This document shows positions 25,115 through 35,045 of a DNA stretch of 64,000 nucleotides, piece by piece. The stretch spans positions 124,001 through 188,000 of the forward strand of contig CAWARA010000015.1 of NCBI GenBank assembly GCA_963784195.1, written 5' to 3'. Every line of letters starts with the position of its first letter. The stretch's first letter is position 1. Under the pieces are notes generated by a model. The model was given only the letters and a program-made list of their open reading frames with translations, did not search any database and was not told the origin of the DNA. Source of the stretch: CAVQAH01 sp963784195. GTDB lineage: Bacteria > Acidobacteriota > Vicinamibacteria > Vicinamibacterales > 2-12-FULL-66-21. The position numbers and the translations under genes were made by a program.

Positions 25115-26473
25115 TCATTCTCGTTCCTTCCCTCGTAGCCGTTGCATGGAGTTGCGATTCACGTAACGCGCGATCGCCTTGCCGACGCGTCGCTGATGGC
25201 GACAGTGCTCGGATAGTGCATGCCGCCCCACACGCGCGCGTTGTTTCCATCGGCGCACGCTTGCGCGATGCTCGTGTAGGTGCGATCTCGGTTGTCCTGT
25301 TGTCGTAAGCGTGAACGTCTGTCGGTCGCGAAAATGGCAGAGAAGCACTGTTGCAGCCGCGCCGTTTAGGCCGGGATGCCCGGCAGGGTATTCGGGATGC
25401 GATGGCGTGTTGACGAGGGGTAGCCAGTCGAGATCGGCGGCAGTTTCAGGATTGCCATCAGTATCGGCCAGCGGGACCGCGGTCACCGGTCGCCACGTCA
25501 CTTCGGTCGGAAGCGAGCCGTAGAATCGCTTCGCGCTCAAGAACGTGAGGGCGTAACGGCCATCGCGATGTTGAGAACCGCGAGCAGGCGGTTGCTCCTG
25601 GACATCGAGACGTGGTTTCTGCGCGCGATCTGATTCGCTGCCTGATTCCAATGGACGCTGGCGTTGCCTTCCCAGAAAGGAGCGAGTGCCGTCTGGTCCT
25701 CGGTGCGCGTCGAGCCGGTCCTCCGACCGAGCGCCTTGACCGCGTTGAAATCGTCCGAGTACGACGCTGTTAGTCAAGGTTCGCGGCGGCTCAGGCTGAA
25801 ATTGTGTGTTGCTGTCTAGAACGAACATTTCGGTGAACGCCAGCCCTTGTGCGCTCATCGGTCCGAACGCCGGCGGTGTCGGCCGCCACTGACCGACCGC
25901 CATGCCCCCCGTGAATGCGGGGCGGGTCGCGCTGAACCCGTCGAATCCCTCCAATCGAGGACCTTTAGCACCTCTACCCCCACTGGAGGCCGCGTTCGGT
26001 GGGTCTCTCGCATGGGCTGGGTCGTCGGCCCAGTAAGCCGCCATCCGCTGCAACGTCCGGTTAGTGCTGCGAGTGACCGTAGTAGATCGCATCGAGCGAC
26101 TTCTGTTGAGACGGGAAGAGGCCGAGCAACGCTGTATGCGCCGCGGCGATGACGCCGCACGGCGCGATGCACCATGAGGAGCTCGACCGTGAACGAAGAT
26201 TGGCGTGTAGCGCCGTTCGATTCCGTTAAGAGCGTCGAAGATAGCCGTGTGCACGATCGCTCCTAGCCGCTGACTGGAGGAGTTCGGTGTGCTCGTCGCA
26301 ATCAGCGTGTCGATGAAGATCTGGTTCCAATTCAGCACTTCATTGCCGGAGGCCGATTCATCGGCAGCCAGGGCGGTCGAACCGATTGGAGCAGACATAA
26401 GGAGGGCCAACCCACAGACGAAGGCGGTCGCTGTCGTTCCGAAGCGTCTGGTTTTCACGGCTACTCCTTTCAT
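25115..26473 (-). pseudogene. Vanadium-haloperoxidase-like gene broken by several frameshifts
   Basis: The intact start (MKGVAVKTRRFGTT, then a signal peptide ending ALAAD) leads into clear haloperoxidase/PAP2-like sequence (NEVLNWNQIFIDTLIA, AIVHTAIFDALNGIERRY), but the frame is lost near 26,150. Recognisable segments then appear in different frames: FTGGMAVGQWRPTPPAFGP, SLPTEVTWRPVTAVPLADTD, HPEYPAGHPGLNGAAA, and GGMHYPSTVAISDA in a third frame. At least five indels in 1.35 kb suggest genuine decay, although the essential genes of this window also contain indels. Unlike the intact relative at 20,355, its PAGHPG motif keeps the catalytic histidine. Confidence 0.75.
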
Positions 26474-26515
26474 GCGCGCACTAATCGCGGGCGGCGGGTG
26501 ATGTTCAGGTACCCC

Positions 26516-26730
26516 TCGTGAGCGACACGTCGCGAGTTGGCCCACCGGCCGATACAGCGACGAGGCGATACTGTTAGCTGTCCCGGGGCTACCGTCGAGG
26601 GACCTGTCAGTTCCAGCCGTAATCGCCTATCGATAGGTCCCGCACCGGCCGGTGGCTTGTTGGAGGCGCCCAGCGCGCCCAGCGCCAGGAAGACGGTCGC
26701 TCCGGCGAGGAGGGGAGTTCTCGGGCTCAT
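26516..26730 (-). pseudogene. Truncated secreted Ig-like (BIG2-type) protein fragment
   Basis: ATG at about 26,730 starts MSPRTPLLAGATVFLALGA, a signal peptide, followed by RLELTGPSTVAPGQ, typical of the first strand of a bacterial Ig-like domain. The next strand, QYRLVAVSAGGPTRDVS, appears only after a shift of frame, and a stop follows at once. It is therefore a short, frame-broken remnant. A leader repeat (26,747-26,795) lies just upstream, as with its neighbours. Confidence 0.45.
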
Positions 26731-26746
26731 GCCTGACAGTGCCACC

Positions 26747-26795
26747 TAGTCCTGGAAACGGCCCCGGCCCACGAGACCCGGACACCGGCCCTGCT
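26747..26795. repeat. Recurrent leader repeat, copy 3
   Basis: It holds the minus-strand motif GGTGTCCGGGTCTCGTGGGC and GTTTCCAGGAC upstream of the truncated Ig-like gene. It is the copy closest to 24,995-25,046. Confidence 0.6.
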
Positions 26796-26852
26796 GTTGG
26801 TGATGCCGGGGTAGAATTTGCCTGGGCGAACCACGCCTCCGCACGCATATGC

Positions 26853-27461
26853 TTGACGACCCGAAGTTCCCCGCACAGCCGTGGGAGCGAGGCGTCTCCC
26901 GCACTCGACTCGACGCTCGAGCTAGTCGAACGGGTCCGCCAAGGCGACAAGGAAGCCCTGGACCGCCTGCTGGCGCGCCACGTCAAGCCCCTCCGCCGCT
27001 GGGTGAGCGGTCGTCTGCCCCGCTGGGCCCGCGATCTGGCAGACACCGACGACCTTGTCCAGGACACGCTCCTTCGCACGTTTACCAAGATCGAGGACTT
27101 CGAAGTCCGTGGTGTGGGCGCGCTCCAGGCGTACCTTCGCCAAGCCGTGCTCAATCGCGTTCGGGACGAGCTGCGGCGGAAGGGACGCGCGCCGGAGCGC
27201 ATGGATGGCGACGAGCTCGAACTCGAGGCGGCCGAAGGGTCGCCTTTGGAAGAGGCAATCGGACGCGAGGCGGTCGAACGCTATCAGGCTGCGCTGACAC
27301 GGCTGCGCCCGAGCGACCGCGAGGTAATCATCGGGCGACTCGAGATGGACTACACGTACCCGGAACTCGCCGAGGCGCTCGGCAAGCCGAGCGCCGAGGC
27401 AGCGCGGAAAGCCAGCCGCCGTGCGTTGCTGCGTCTGGCGGAGGAAATGAAGCGGTCATGA
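26853..27461 (+). CDS. ECF-type RNA polymerase sigma factor
   Basis: The protein of about 202 residues redirects RNA polymerase. Region 2 shows LELVERVRQGDKEALDRLLAR and ADTDDLVQDTLLRTFTKI; the DxDDLVQDT stretch is the sigma-2 signature. Region 4 shows LRPSDREVIIGRLEMDYTYPELAEALG and a helix-turn-helix ending ARKASRRALLRLAEEM. No ATG lies close to the conserved start in this frame; TTG 26,853 is the best of several uncertain starts. The stop overlaps the ATG of the next gene (ATGA at 27,458-27,461), so it is translationally coupled to a Ser/Thr kinase, a context known for some ECF groups. No anti-sigma gene is seen. Confidence 0.8.
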   Translation: MTTRSSPHSRGSEASPALDSTLELVERVRQGDKEALDRLLARHVKPLRRWVSGRLPRWARDLADTDDLVQDTLLRTFTKIEDFEVRGVGALQAYLRQAVLNRVRDELRRKGRAPERMDGDELELEAAEGSPLEEAIGREAVERYQAALTRLRPSDREVIIGRLEMDYTYPELAEALGKPSAEAARKASRRALLRLAEEMKRS

Positions 27462-29919
27462 GGCCGGTCGTGCCCCTCGAAGATGTGGCGGATGCGATTC
27501 TCGACGGCACGCCTGTCGACTGGGGCTGCCTCGACTCGGCCGGAGGCGCGACCGACCAGGAGCTGATCGAGCAGCTCAAGACCCTCGCTGCCGTGAAGTT
27601 CGTCAGTCGAGCCGCTGAATCGGAACACCGCGAGACGCCGGCGTCATGGGGTCATCTGCAGGTGCTCGAGCCGATCGGGCGCGGCGCATTCGGCGAAGTG
27701 TTTCGTGCCTGGGACAGTCGGCTGGACCGTGAAGTCGCGCTGAAACTGCTGCCGGCCGATTCTGCGATCGTCGGCTCCCCGCCCTCGTCGGTCATCGAAG
27801 AAGGACGGCTGCTCGCGCGGGTCCGTCATCCGAACGTCGTCACCATCCATGGCGCTGAACGTATTTCTGGGCGTATCGGCCTCTGGATGGAATTCGTCAA
27901 GGGGCGCACCCTCGAACAGGTACTTCGCGAGGGTAAACGATTCAGCGCAAAGGAGGTCACCAGGATCGGTCTCGAGTTGTGTCGCGCCGTGTCAGCGGTC
28001 CACGCGGCGGGGCTCCTGCATCGCGACATCAAGGCGCAGAACGTCATGGTGGCCGACGACGGCAGGCTGGTGCTGATGGATTTCGGCACGGGCCGGGAGC
28101 TGGATGGGACGTCGGAGTCGAACGTTGCCGGGACTCCGCTGTATCTTGCTCCCGAAGTGCTCTCGGGCGGGGCTGCCACCGAGCGTAGCGATGTGTACAG
28201 CATTGGCGTGCTGATGCATCACCTGCTGACGGGGTCGTACCCGTCCAGGCGCACGACCTGCCAGAGTTGCGCCGCCTTCACGCGACGCGCACGAGAGCGG
28301 ATCTTCGAAGCTCCCGCCCTGACGTCCCGCAGCGGCTCGCCCGCATCGTCGAGCGCGCCTGCGACTCTGAGCCGGATCGTCGCCACGGCAGCGCCAACTC
28401 GCTCGGCGAGGCGCTCGGTGCGCTGGAGGGTATGCCGGCTACAGTCCGCCGGGCCTATGCAGTCGCCGCCGCGCTCGCGCTCGTCGCCGCCGGCGTCGTC
28501 GCCTGGGAACGTGCCGGTCGCGATGCCATCCCGTTCACGTCGAGGGCTGCCCCGGGCGTAACTGCTGTAACCGCCAAGGCCGCCCGGCCGGTGATCGCTG
28601 TGCTTCCGTTCAGGAATCTCAGCGCCGAACCCAGCAGCGACGACTTCGTCGACGGCCTGACCAGCGAAGTGATTCGGAACCTCGCGGCGATCGACGGGCT
28701 GCAGGTCAGATCGCAAACATCATCGTTCGCATTCAAGGGGAAGCCGCGCAACCTCCGGCTCATCGCTGGAGAGCTTGGCGCCGATTTGATCGTCGAGGCT
28801 GACGTTCTTCGGGTGGACGGGCGGCTGCATGTCAACGCGCAGCTCGTGCGTGCGGCCGACGATGTTCTGCTGTGGTCGAAGCCGTTCGATCGAACGCTGG
28901 AAGACGTCTTCGCGATTCAGGACGAGATCTCACGTGCCGTGGCCGGCAAGCTTCGACTCACACTCGGCCGGGCGCAGCGTCGCTATCGGCCGGACGCCGA
29001 GACGTCCGAACTCTATCTCCGTGCCCGGGCGCTGGTCGATCGCGGGGGGAACGACAACGCACAGCGCGCCGCCACGCTGTTCGAGCAGGTCATTGCGCGT
29101 GATCCCAACTTTGCGCCCGCGCACGCCGGAGCGGCAGACGCGTATGCTTCCATGTCGTGGGAAATCCAGTCTGAAACCGGGATTCCAGGGCTTCAGTTCG
29201 ACGAGGCGCTTCGGCGGATGCGGCCGGCGGCAGAGCGGGCGCTGGAGCTCGATCCGCAACTTGCCGAAGCCCACGCCGCGATGGGCACGACGTACGCTCG
29301 TGAGCACGATTGGGTCAACGCGCGGAAGTCGTTCGAGCGGGCCATCGGACTCGATCCCGGCCTTACCCACATCCCCACGATCTACGCGGTGTCGGTACTT
29401 CTCCCTCTCGCCCAGACTGCCGAAGCGCTGCGGCTCCTGGAGGCCGCGTTGGACGTGGATCCGCTGTCGCTCCACGTCCGCCGCACACTCGCGTTCACGC
29501 AGATCGTTGCGGGTCGGTACGACGAGGCGATTGTGCATCTGCGCCGTGTGCTGAACGTCGATCCAGACTATCCGCACGCGAGCCTCGCGTTGGCGAGAGC
29601 ATTGACCTTCTCGGGCAGGCTCGAAGAAGCGCAGGGGATCTGGAGCACACGTCAGCGCCCCGTGTGGGCAGCGCATACCGACGTGAGGACCGGGAGGCGC
29701 GAGGACGTAGAACGCCTGGCGGGTACCATCGATCATCCATACCGCCAAGCCATCGTCTTTGCGGCGCTCGGAGACAGGGACCGTACTTTGGAGGCGCTGA
29801 ACCGGGCAGCAGACGTGCTGCCGCACCGCACTGCGCTCCTGTTGGTCTTGCCCGAGATGGCCTTCCTTCAGGGGGACCCGAGACTCGCCTCGGTCCGAAA
29901 GAAGCTGAACCTGCCGTAG
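27458..29919 (+). CDS. Ser/Thr kinase with TolB-like domain and TPR repeats (one frame break)
   Basis: The gene encodes about 820 residues once one base is added near 28,240-28,245, where GSYP should continue VQAHDLPELRRLHATRTR. The kinase domain shows IGRGAFGEVFRAWD, VALKLLP, HRDIKAQNVMV, MDFGTG and AGTPLYLAPEV. A transmembrane helix (AYAVAAALALVAAGVVAW) precedes a TolB/FlgO-like domain (PVIAVLPFRNLSAEPSSDDF, GADLIVEADVLRVDGRLHVN, VFAIQDEISRAVAGKL) and C-terminal TPRs (AERALELDPQLAEAHAAMG, RRVLNVDPDYPHASLALARA). The start overlaps the sigma-factor stop by four bases, suggesting that the kinase acts with or on that sigma factor. Confidence 0.85.
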
Positions 29920-29922
29920 GCG

Positions 29923-32779
29923 TTACCAGTCCAGCTTTGCGCCGATTCGTGCGATTCGCGGCGACAGGATGCTGATCGGGCGCAGGTAGGATGCGCCAGA
30001 GGACATGACGACATTCTGCTCGGGATTCGCGTTGAAGACGTTGAACACGTCGACGAACGCTGCGACACGGCGGCTCCGAGCCATCCGGAATCCCTTCTCC
30101 ACCCGCAAATCTGCGATCGTCATGTTGTCCATCCGCCGGGTGCCGACCGGTTCCGCCAGCACGGCGACCGTGCCGTATCGCAGGCTGGTGGTGAAGGTGC
30201 GCCCGAAGGACTGGCCCGACTGGTGACGGACCACCGGTGTGACGCGAACGTCCCAAGGCATCTCGTACGTGCCGTGCGCCTTCGCCGTCCACGTCGGGAA
30301 CTCATGGCGGCCGCCCGGGCCGGCATTGATCAGATCGTTCGGTGTCAACGGGTACGTGTTGTTGCGGACCGACTGCCCCGAGTACACGGACGCCTGGTCG
30401 GCGCTCCACGTGTGTGAGAACCCTGCTCCGAACGCCCAGCGTCCGCGCAGGCGCCGCGCGGCTCCGATCTCCCACGTCCAGTACTCGCTGCGCGAGCCAG
30501 CGACATTACGCACGATGTTCACCGCCGGCAATCCCAGGAACTCCGGCGCGAGATCGTATGCCGTAAGTATTGGCCCATCGTCCTCCGTACCCGCGATTCC
30601 GTCCGGTCCCGGATCGCGAAGCGAGACGGGCGACCGTAAACGCCTCGAAAGGCTGGTTGGCGTTCTGACGTGCGAAGTGGTCGTGCTCGCTCCGCCAGAC
30701 GACCCCGGTTCGCAGGCCGATTCCGGCCGGCAGCTCGCGCTCGAACCATCCAGCGACTTCATTGACAAGGGGCAGCTGGAGAGCGGGATCCAGCGATTCC
30801 GCCGCGATGCCGCCGCGTCTACCAAGGCGACGCCGCTCTTCCCCGGCTCCCACACGCCGCTGTTATCGACGTCCGTCCACTCGAAGCGCGTCCACCATTG
30901 ATTCGAGTTCGGGTTCGCATTGGATCCGACGGTATTGCCCGGCGCCACGCGATACTGCGCGAAGGCAACTTTCGCCAGGGTGGTCCCGTCGCCCGTCAGG
31001 TTGAATACCGCTCCGAGGCGCGGAAGGATCACGTGCCAGTCAATCAGATTGTTCACGGCTGCGAACCGTTGTGCAGTCGGGCTGCCGGCCGGATGTTCTT
31101 GTTCCGGCAGGAACACGCGATATCCGTCGAACCGGACGCCGAGATTCAGCGCGATGCGGCGATGCAGCTGCCACGAGTCGGCAGCATATGCGGCGTAGGT
31201 CCACAATCCGGCCGCCGATTTCGACGGTGTGTGAAAGAGGTACACTTCGACCGGTGCGCTGTTTCGAAGGACGTGCAGCACATCTCCCGGGTAGCCCGAG
31301 TGCCACGTTTCTCCGGCCAGCCAGCGCGTTGCTTCGACGCCGAGCCTCAGATGATGGCCGCCCATCCAGCCGTTCTTGAAGTAACTCACGTTTCCAAAGA
31401 ACTGGTCACGGCGCAGTCGCGACTGCCAGTCGCGATTGCCTCCGCTGACGACGAGCGTCTGCGTATCCTCGAATCGAGGGGCAGTGCTGTAGGGATTCCA
31501 CTGTTGCTCGCCATCGAACTGTCCGAGCCGGAGTTCGAGCAGGAACCTGTCGTGAACGACAGCCTGCCACTCTCCTTTCCAGATGCATCCGGAGCGCACG
31601 CTGATCGGCCGTCGAGCTCTCGTCCGTATTGATGGCGGTGGCCGCGCTTCCGGCGGGCGCGAAAGGGTCGAGGCCGTTCGGCTGATGGTTCCGCGCGGCT
31701 TGCGCGTAGGCGACGAGGGTATGGCCGGGTGCGATCCTGTAAGTGCCTTTGCCGCTGTAATTCGTCAGGTCCGTGCGATGGGGCCTGACAGGGAAGTTGG
31801 GTAGGCGTGTCGAGATCTCCTGATCGCGGAATGAGGAGTACCACCACAGCCTGTCCTTCACGATGAATCCGCCGAGATCGGCGTTCACGTCGCGGTACTG
31901 CCAGAGACGATTCGCGTCGGCTGCCGAGAGCCCGCCGCCGCTTCGTGCGCCACGATCGATTTGATCACTTTCGACATTGAACGACTGCCAGTCTCTGTTC
32001 CCGTAATCAGCGTAGAGCGTGCCGTGGTATTGATTCCCCCCGGACTTGGCGACCAGCTGAATGTGCACACCCGGCGTCGCCCACTCCGCACCATGAGACC
32101 CAGTCAGCACCGACGCCTGCTCGAACGATCCGTAGTCGATTGTGAGTCCGCCGAAGTTGATGCCGCTCACGACGATCCCTTCGATCGTGGGGCGGTTCGA
32201 GCCGCGCGTTCCATACGCGCCAGTCGAGCCCGAGACACCGATCGCGCCGACGCTGCCGCCGCCCTCGGCCGTCGGCGTCACCACACTCTTCGCGACCTCG
32301 AAGAGTGCAGACATGCTCCGCGAGCCGGGCAGGTCTGCAAGCTGCCCGGCATCGAACGTTTCAGTGATGGCGGTGGACTGACGGTCGAGCACGCCGTTGC
32401 GGGCCACGACCGTGAGCCGTTCCTCATGCGCGTTTACGGCCAGCTCGACATCGACGGTCGTCGTGAATCCGAGCGCGACGCTGACAATATGCTGATGCGT
32501 TTTGAAGGGGGGGAGTGAAAACGAGATCGTGTAGTCGCCGGGCGGCAGGGCGGCAATCCGAAAACTTCCGTCGGCAGCGGTAGATGCCGGTCGAACGCCC
32601 ATGAGCGCGTCACCCGCGACCGTGATCGCGACGTTGGGGAGTACCGCACCTGTCGCGTCCCGCACTGTTCCGACTACCGAACCGGTTGCGGTACCGACGG
32701 TCTGGTTGGCGGAGAGTGTCGCGGATCCCAGAAGCGCAGTGACGAGAAGAGCGAAGAGGCGGCTCAGGGTCACGGCCAC
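29923..32779 (-). CDS. TonB-dependent receptor with carboxypeptidase-regulatory-like domain (three frame breaks)
   Basis: This is an Oar-like outer-membrane receptor. The N-terminus carries a signal peptide (LFALLVTALLGSATLSA) and a carboxypeptidase-regulatory beta-sandwich (GSVVGTVRDATGAVLPNVAI, DGSFRIAALPPGDYTISF). A plug region follows (RSMSALFEVAKSVV, GTRGSNRPTIEGIVVSGINF), then the barrel to the end (AFVDVFNVFNANPEQNVVMS, terminal RIARIGAKLDW). The frame breaks near 31,600 and again near 30,800 and 30,640; the last two compensate each other. Rejoined, it encodes about 950 residues, normal for the family. It converges on the kinase gene with a 3-base gap. Either it is decaying or the assembly is faulty. 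Confidence 0.8.
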
Positions 32780-32844
32780 TCCTGACTCGCGAGTTGGACC
32801 GGCTGATTCTATACCAGCTGTTTTCGGCGGATATCTGGTTCGAC

Positions 32845-32918
32845 TTCACGAGGGATGCGGATATCGAGTAGCTGATACTTGCCCGTAATTCGTGGGTCGT
32901 CGCTCGTCGCTCGAAAGG
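32845..32918 (+). repeat. Third, short copy of the rpoC 3' end and downstream heptamers
   Basis: TTCACGAGGGATGCGGATAT and the TAG stop match the last 27 bases of rpoC with one change, followed by GCTGATACTTGCC and heptamer variants as after the other two copies. The preceding rpoC sequence is absent. Confidence 0.85.
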
Positions 32919-32939
32919 CGATGTCGGCGGCACCTGTAG

Positions 32940-32959
32940 GCCCGACCTTAAGGTCGGGC
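32940..32959. repeat. Perfect short palindrome GCCCGACCTTAAGGTCGGGC
   Basis: A 20-base perfect palindrome. TGTAGGCCCGACCTT shares its left flank with the copy after nusG (3718), and GGGCGTGC shares the right flank. Confidence 0.75.
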
Positions 32960-33041
32960 GTGCAACGAGTTACCCGGTCGTGAAGCAGCGGTGGCATGAC
33001 ACTGGCAAGCTCCGGCGTGCAAAATTCAGGGCGAGCCCTCA

Positions 33042-33704
33042 ATGCGCATCCTGTGTTCGCAGAAACTGTGGCGTTTCGCACGTGCCTGGGACATCTCGGG
33101 TACGACAGAACCGCGTGCGGCTAGTGGGCTTCTGGGGTCATGGGCGGCCACGCGATTTCAGGAAGATGGCGTGGACCTTGTGATTGCGATTAGCCAGACC
33201 ACATATCTCACCGTGGTATTCCCATTCAGAGAGCCACCGGAGTTTTGTGTGTCGTTCCGAGAAGCCCTGGCCGACGGGCTGGAGGATCTGGGCGTGCCCG
33301 CCGCGCGTGTCGAAGTGGAACTGGCGGCACTCGAGGCGCTGGATTTCGAATGGCTGCGCGACTCGACGTTGAGGTCAGTGCTTCGGGATCTCGAGACCTA
33401 CTGCGGGATCGAGCTTGCCTACCACCAGAACCTGCGAATCGTGCAGCTGAACCTCAATGAGGTGCCCCATGGATCCCTCGCGGGGCACATTCCATCCGAC
33501 GCGGTTGCCAAATTGCTGGGAAGCGTTCGCGAGGCCAGTCGAACGCCGGCATTGAGGCACCGGCGGATAGCACGCCGGCGACCTGAGCTCGGTCCGGACC
33601 GAGTTCGTCTATCACCCAATGAATTGGCGCCGGAAGATCGTCGCCCCTTTTTCTTATTGCAGCCGCGACTCGAAGGAAGGATGATCGGCCATCCGAACGG
33701 CTGA
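33042..33704 (+). CDS. Hypothetical protein (resembles DUF6933)
   Basis: The open frame encodes 220 residues. The first ~170 look like a real cytoplasmic domain: MRILCSQKLWRF, LLGSWAATRFQEDGVDLVIA, SQTTYLTVVFPF, FREALADGLEDLGVPAARVE and DLETYCGIELAYHQNLRIVQ. From memory this order fits the DUF6933 family, whose function is unknown. The last ~45 residues run through arginine-rich sequence and across a half terminator (33,636-33,652) copied from the rpoC end, so the true C-terminus is doubtful and the native stop may have been lost. It sits between the third rpoC-tail copy and that half terminator, as if inserted there. Confidence 0.55.
   Translation: MRILCSQKLWRFARAWDISGTTEPRAASGLLGSWAATRFQEDGVDLVIAISQTTYLTVVFPFREPPEFCVSFREALADGLEDLGVPAARVEVELAALEALDFEWLRDSTLRSVLRDLETYCGIELAYHQNLRIVQLNLNEVPHGSLAGHIPSDAVAKLLGSVREASRTPALRHRRIARRRPELGPDRVRLSPNELAPEDRRPFFLLQPRLEGRMIGHPNG
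33636..33652 (+). other. Isolated right arm and T-tract of the rpoC-type terminator
   Basis: GATCGTCGCCCCTTTTT is identical to the right arm and T-tract at 22,454-22,470, but no complementary left arm lies upstream. It is read as the far boundary of a third rpoC-tail copy interrupted after its heptamer tract. Confidence 0.6.
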
Positions 33705-33735
33705 GCTTGGCGTGAAGCAGGAAGATGAGGGCGAG

Positions 33736-34233
33736 ATGAGAAGCAGGATGGGCGTGCTCGTCGTACTCCTCGTGGCTGGTGCATCGATGATTGGCCGGTC
33801 GCAAGGTCCTTCGCTCGAGGGGGCCTGGCGAGTCACCGAAGTCGTGGTGACTGGCGCCAATGCGTCAACCAACAAGACTCCGCAACCCGGGTTGTATCTC
33901 TTCACCAAAAAGCACTACAGCGTCGTCTCGGTTCGCGGTGCCGCAGCGCGGAAGGATGTCCCGGCTGCGAAAGATGCGGCCAAGTTGACGGACGCCGAGA
34001 AAATGGCGCGCTACGAGGCGTGGGACCCGTTCACGGCGAATGCGGGTACGTATGAAGTCAAGGGGAACACCCTCACCACTCGTCCGATCGTGGCGAAGAT
34101 GCCTTCCGTAATGGGCGGAGATGCACAGACGCGAGAGTTCAAGATCGACGGTAAGACTCTGACGCTCATCCAGAAATCCGGCGCCGATCAGCCGGCAAGT
34201 GAAACCAGGACGGTATTGACCAGGGTCGAGTGA
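33736..34233 (+). CDS. Secreted lipocalin-like protein
   Basis: The 165-residue product starts MRSRMGVLVVLLVAGASMIG, a signal peptide. The mature part begins SLEGAWRVTEVVVTG and continues PGLYLFTKKHYSVVSVRGAA, KMARYEAWDPFTANAGTYEV and TREFKIDGKTLTLIQKS. This run of strands, with GAW near the start, matches lipocalin-like domains that form small ligand-binding beta-barrels. The ligand is unknown and the protein should be periplasmic. ATG 33,736 puts the hydrophobic stretch at the N-terminus; ATG 33,712 is eight codons upstream. It is not clearly in an operon; the next gene starts 43 bases later. Confidence 0.65.
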   Translation: MRSRMGVLVVLLVAGASMIGRSQGPSLEGAWRVTEVVVTGANASTNKTPQPGLYLFTKKHYSVVSVRGAAARKDVPAAKDAAKLTDAEKMARYEAWDPFTANAGTYEVKGNTLTTRPIVAKMPSVMGGDAQTREFKIDGKTLTLIQKSGADQPASETRTVLTRVE

Positions 34234-34276
34234 GGATGATGTGGCGCCGCGCCTGACCCGATAGTCCCCAATGTAG

Positions 34277-35044
34277 ATGGCCGAAGTCCTTCGGCAAACG
34301 GAACGAGAGGCTGGACCCGCCGCGCATGCGCGCTGGGTCAGGATCTCTCACTGGATCGTGGCCGCCAGCCTCGTGACGCTCGCGGTCACCGGTGTCCTGA
34401 TCCTGATGGTCCATCCGCGCCTGTATTGGGGAGAAGCGGGTAACGATCTGACGCCAGCGTTTCTGGAACTGCCCATCAGCCGTAACTACAAGCACGGTGG
34501 CTGGGAGAACCGCATCTCGTTTTTCCAGGATTCGTCGTCTCCGGTCAGCGCGAGCCGCACGTTCGACATCTTCAATCAGAACGGATGGGGCCGGAGCCTG
34601 CATTTCCTGGCCGCGTGGCTCCTCGTCATCCCCGGTGTCGTGTACCTGCTGGCCGGGATCTCCAGCGGTCATTTCCGTTTCCATATCTGGCCTCGTGCCG
34701 TCGAACTCACACCGCGCCGGTTCTGGCAGGAGGTCGTCGACCACCTGCACCTGCGGATCCGCCCAGCCACAGGTGGGCCGCAGTACGGGCTCCTTCAGAA
34801 ATGCGCGTACTGCACGGTGGTCTTCGTGGCTTTCCCGCTCTCCATTCTCACCGGGCTGACGATGTCGCCGGCAGTGACGGCGGCGTTTCCATTCCTGTTG
34901 AGCGTGTTCGGTGGGTACCAGTCTGCACGCACGATTCACTTCTTCGCGTTCACCGCTCTCGTCCTGTTCGTGATCGCACACGTCGTGATGGTCGTCCTGT
35001 CAGGATTCGCGCGCCAGATGCGCGGCATGATTTTCGGGAGATAG
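34277..35044 (+). CDS. Cytochrome b561-type membrane subunit of an oxidoreductase
   Basis: The 255-residue integral membrane protein has four main helices (IVAASLVTLAVTGVLILMV, FLAAWLLVIPGVVYLLAGI, VVFVAFPLSILTGLTM, IHFFAFTALVLFVIAHVVMV). Histidines suited to heme b ligation lie in WVRISHW, SLHFLAAW and TIHFFAFTALVLFVIAH, as in the Ni-hydrogenase/formate-dehydrogenase cytochrome b superfamily. It should pass electrons between the quinone pool and the periplasmic molybdopterin enzyme encoded one base downstream. The tight spacing and matching topology support a two-subunit complex. Confidence 0.8.
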   Translation: MAEVLRQTEREAGPAAHARWVRISHWIVAASLVTLAVTGVLILMVHPRLYWGEAGNDLTPAFLELPISRNYKHGGWENRISFFQDSSSPVSASRTFDIFNQNGWGRSLHFLAAWLLVIPGVVYLLAGISSGHFRFHIWPRAVELTPRRFWQEVVDHLHLRIRPATGGPQYGLLQKCAYCTVVFVAFPLSILTGLTMSPAVTAAFPFLLSVFGGYQSARTIHFFAFTALVLFVIAHVVMVVLSGFARQMRGMIFGR

Positions 35045-35045
35045 C

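Noticed and set aside
24978..25250. N-terminal extension of the lipoprotein gene
   Set aside because: The extension has no homology signal, overlaps the broken haloperoxidase gene, and lies upstream of a good ribosome-binding site and lipobox leader.
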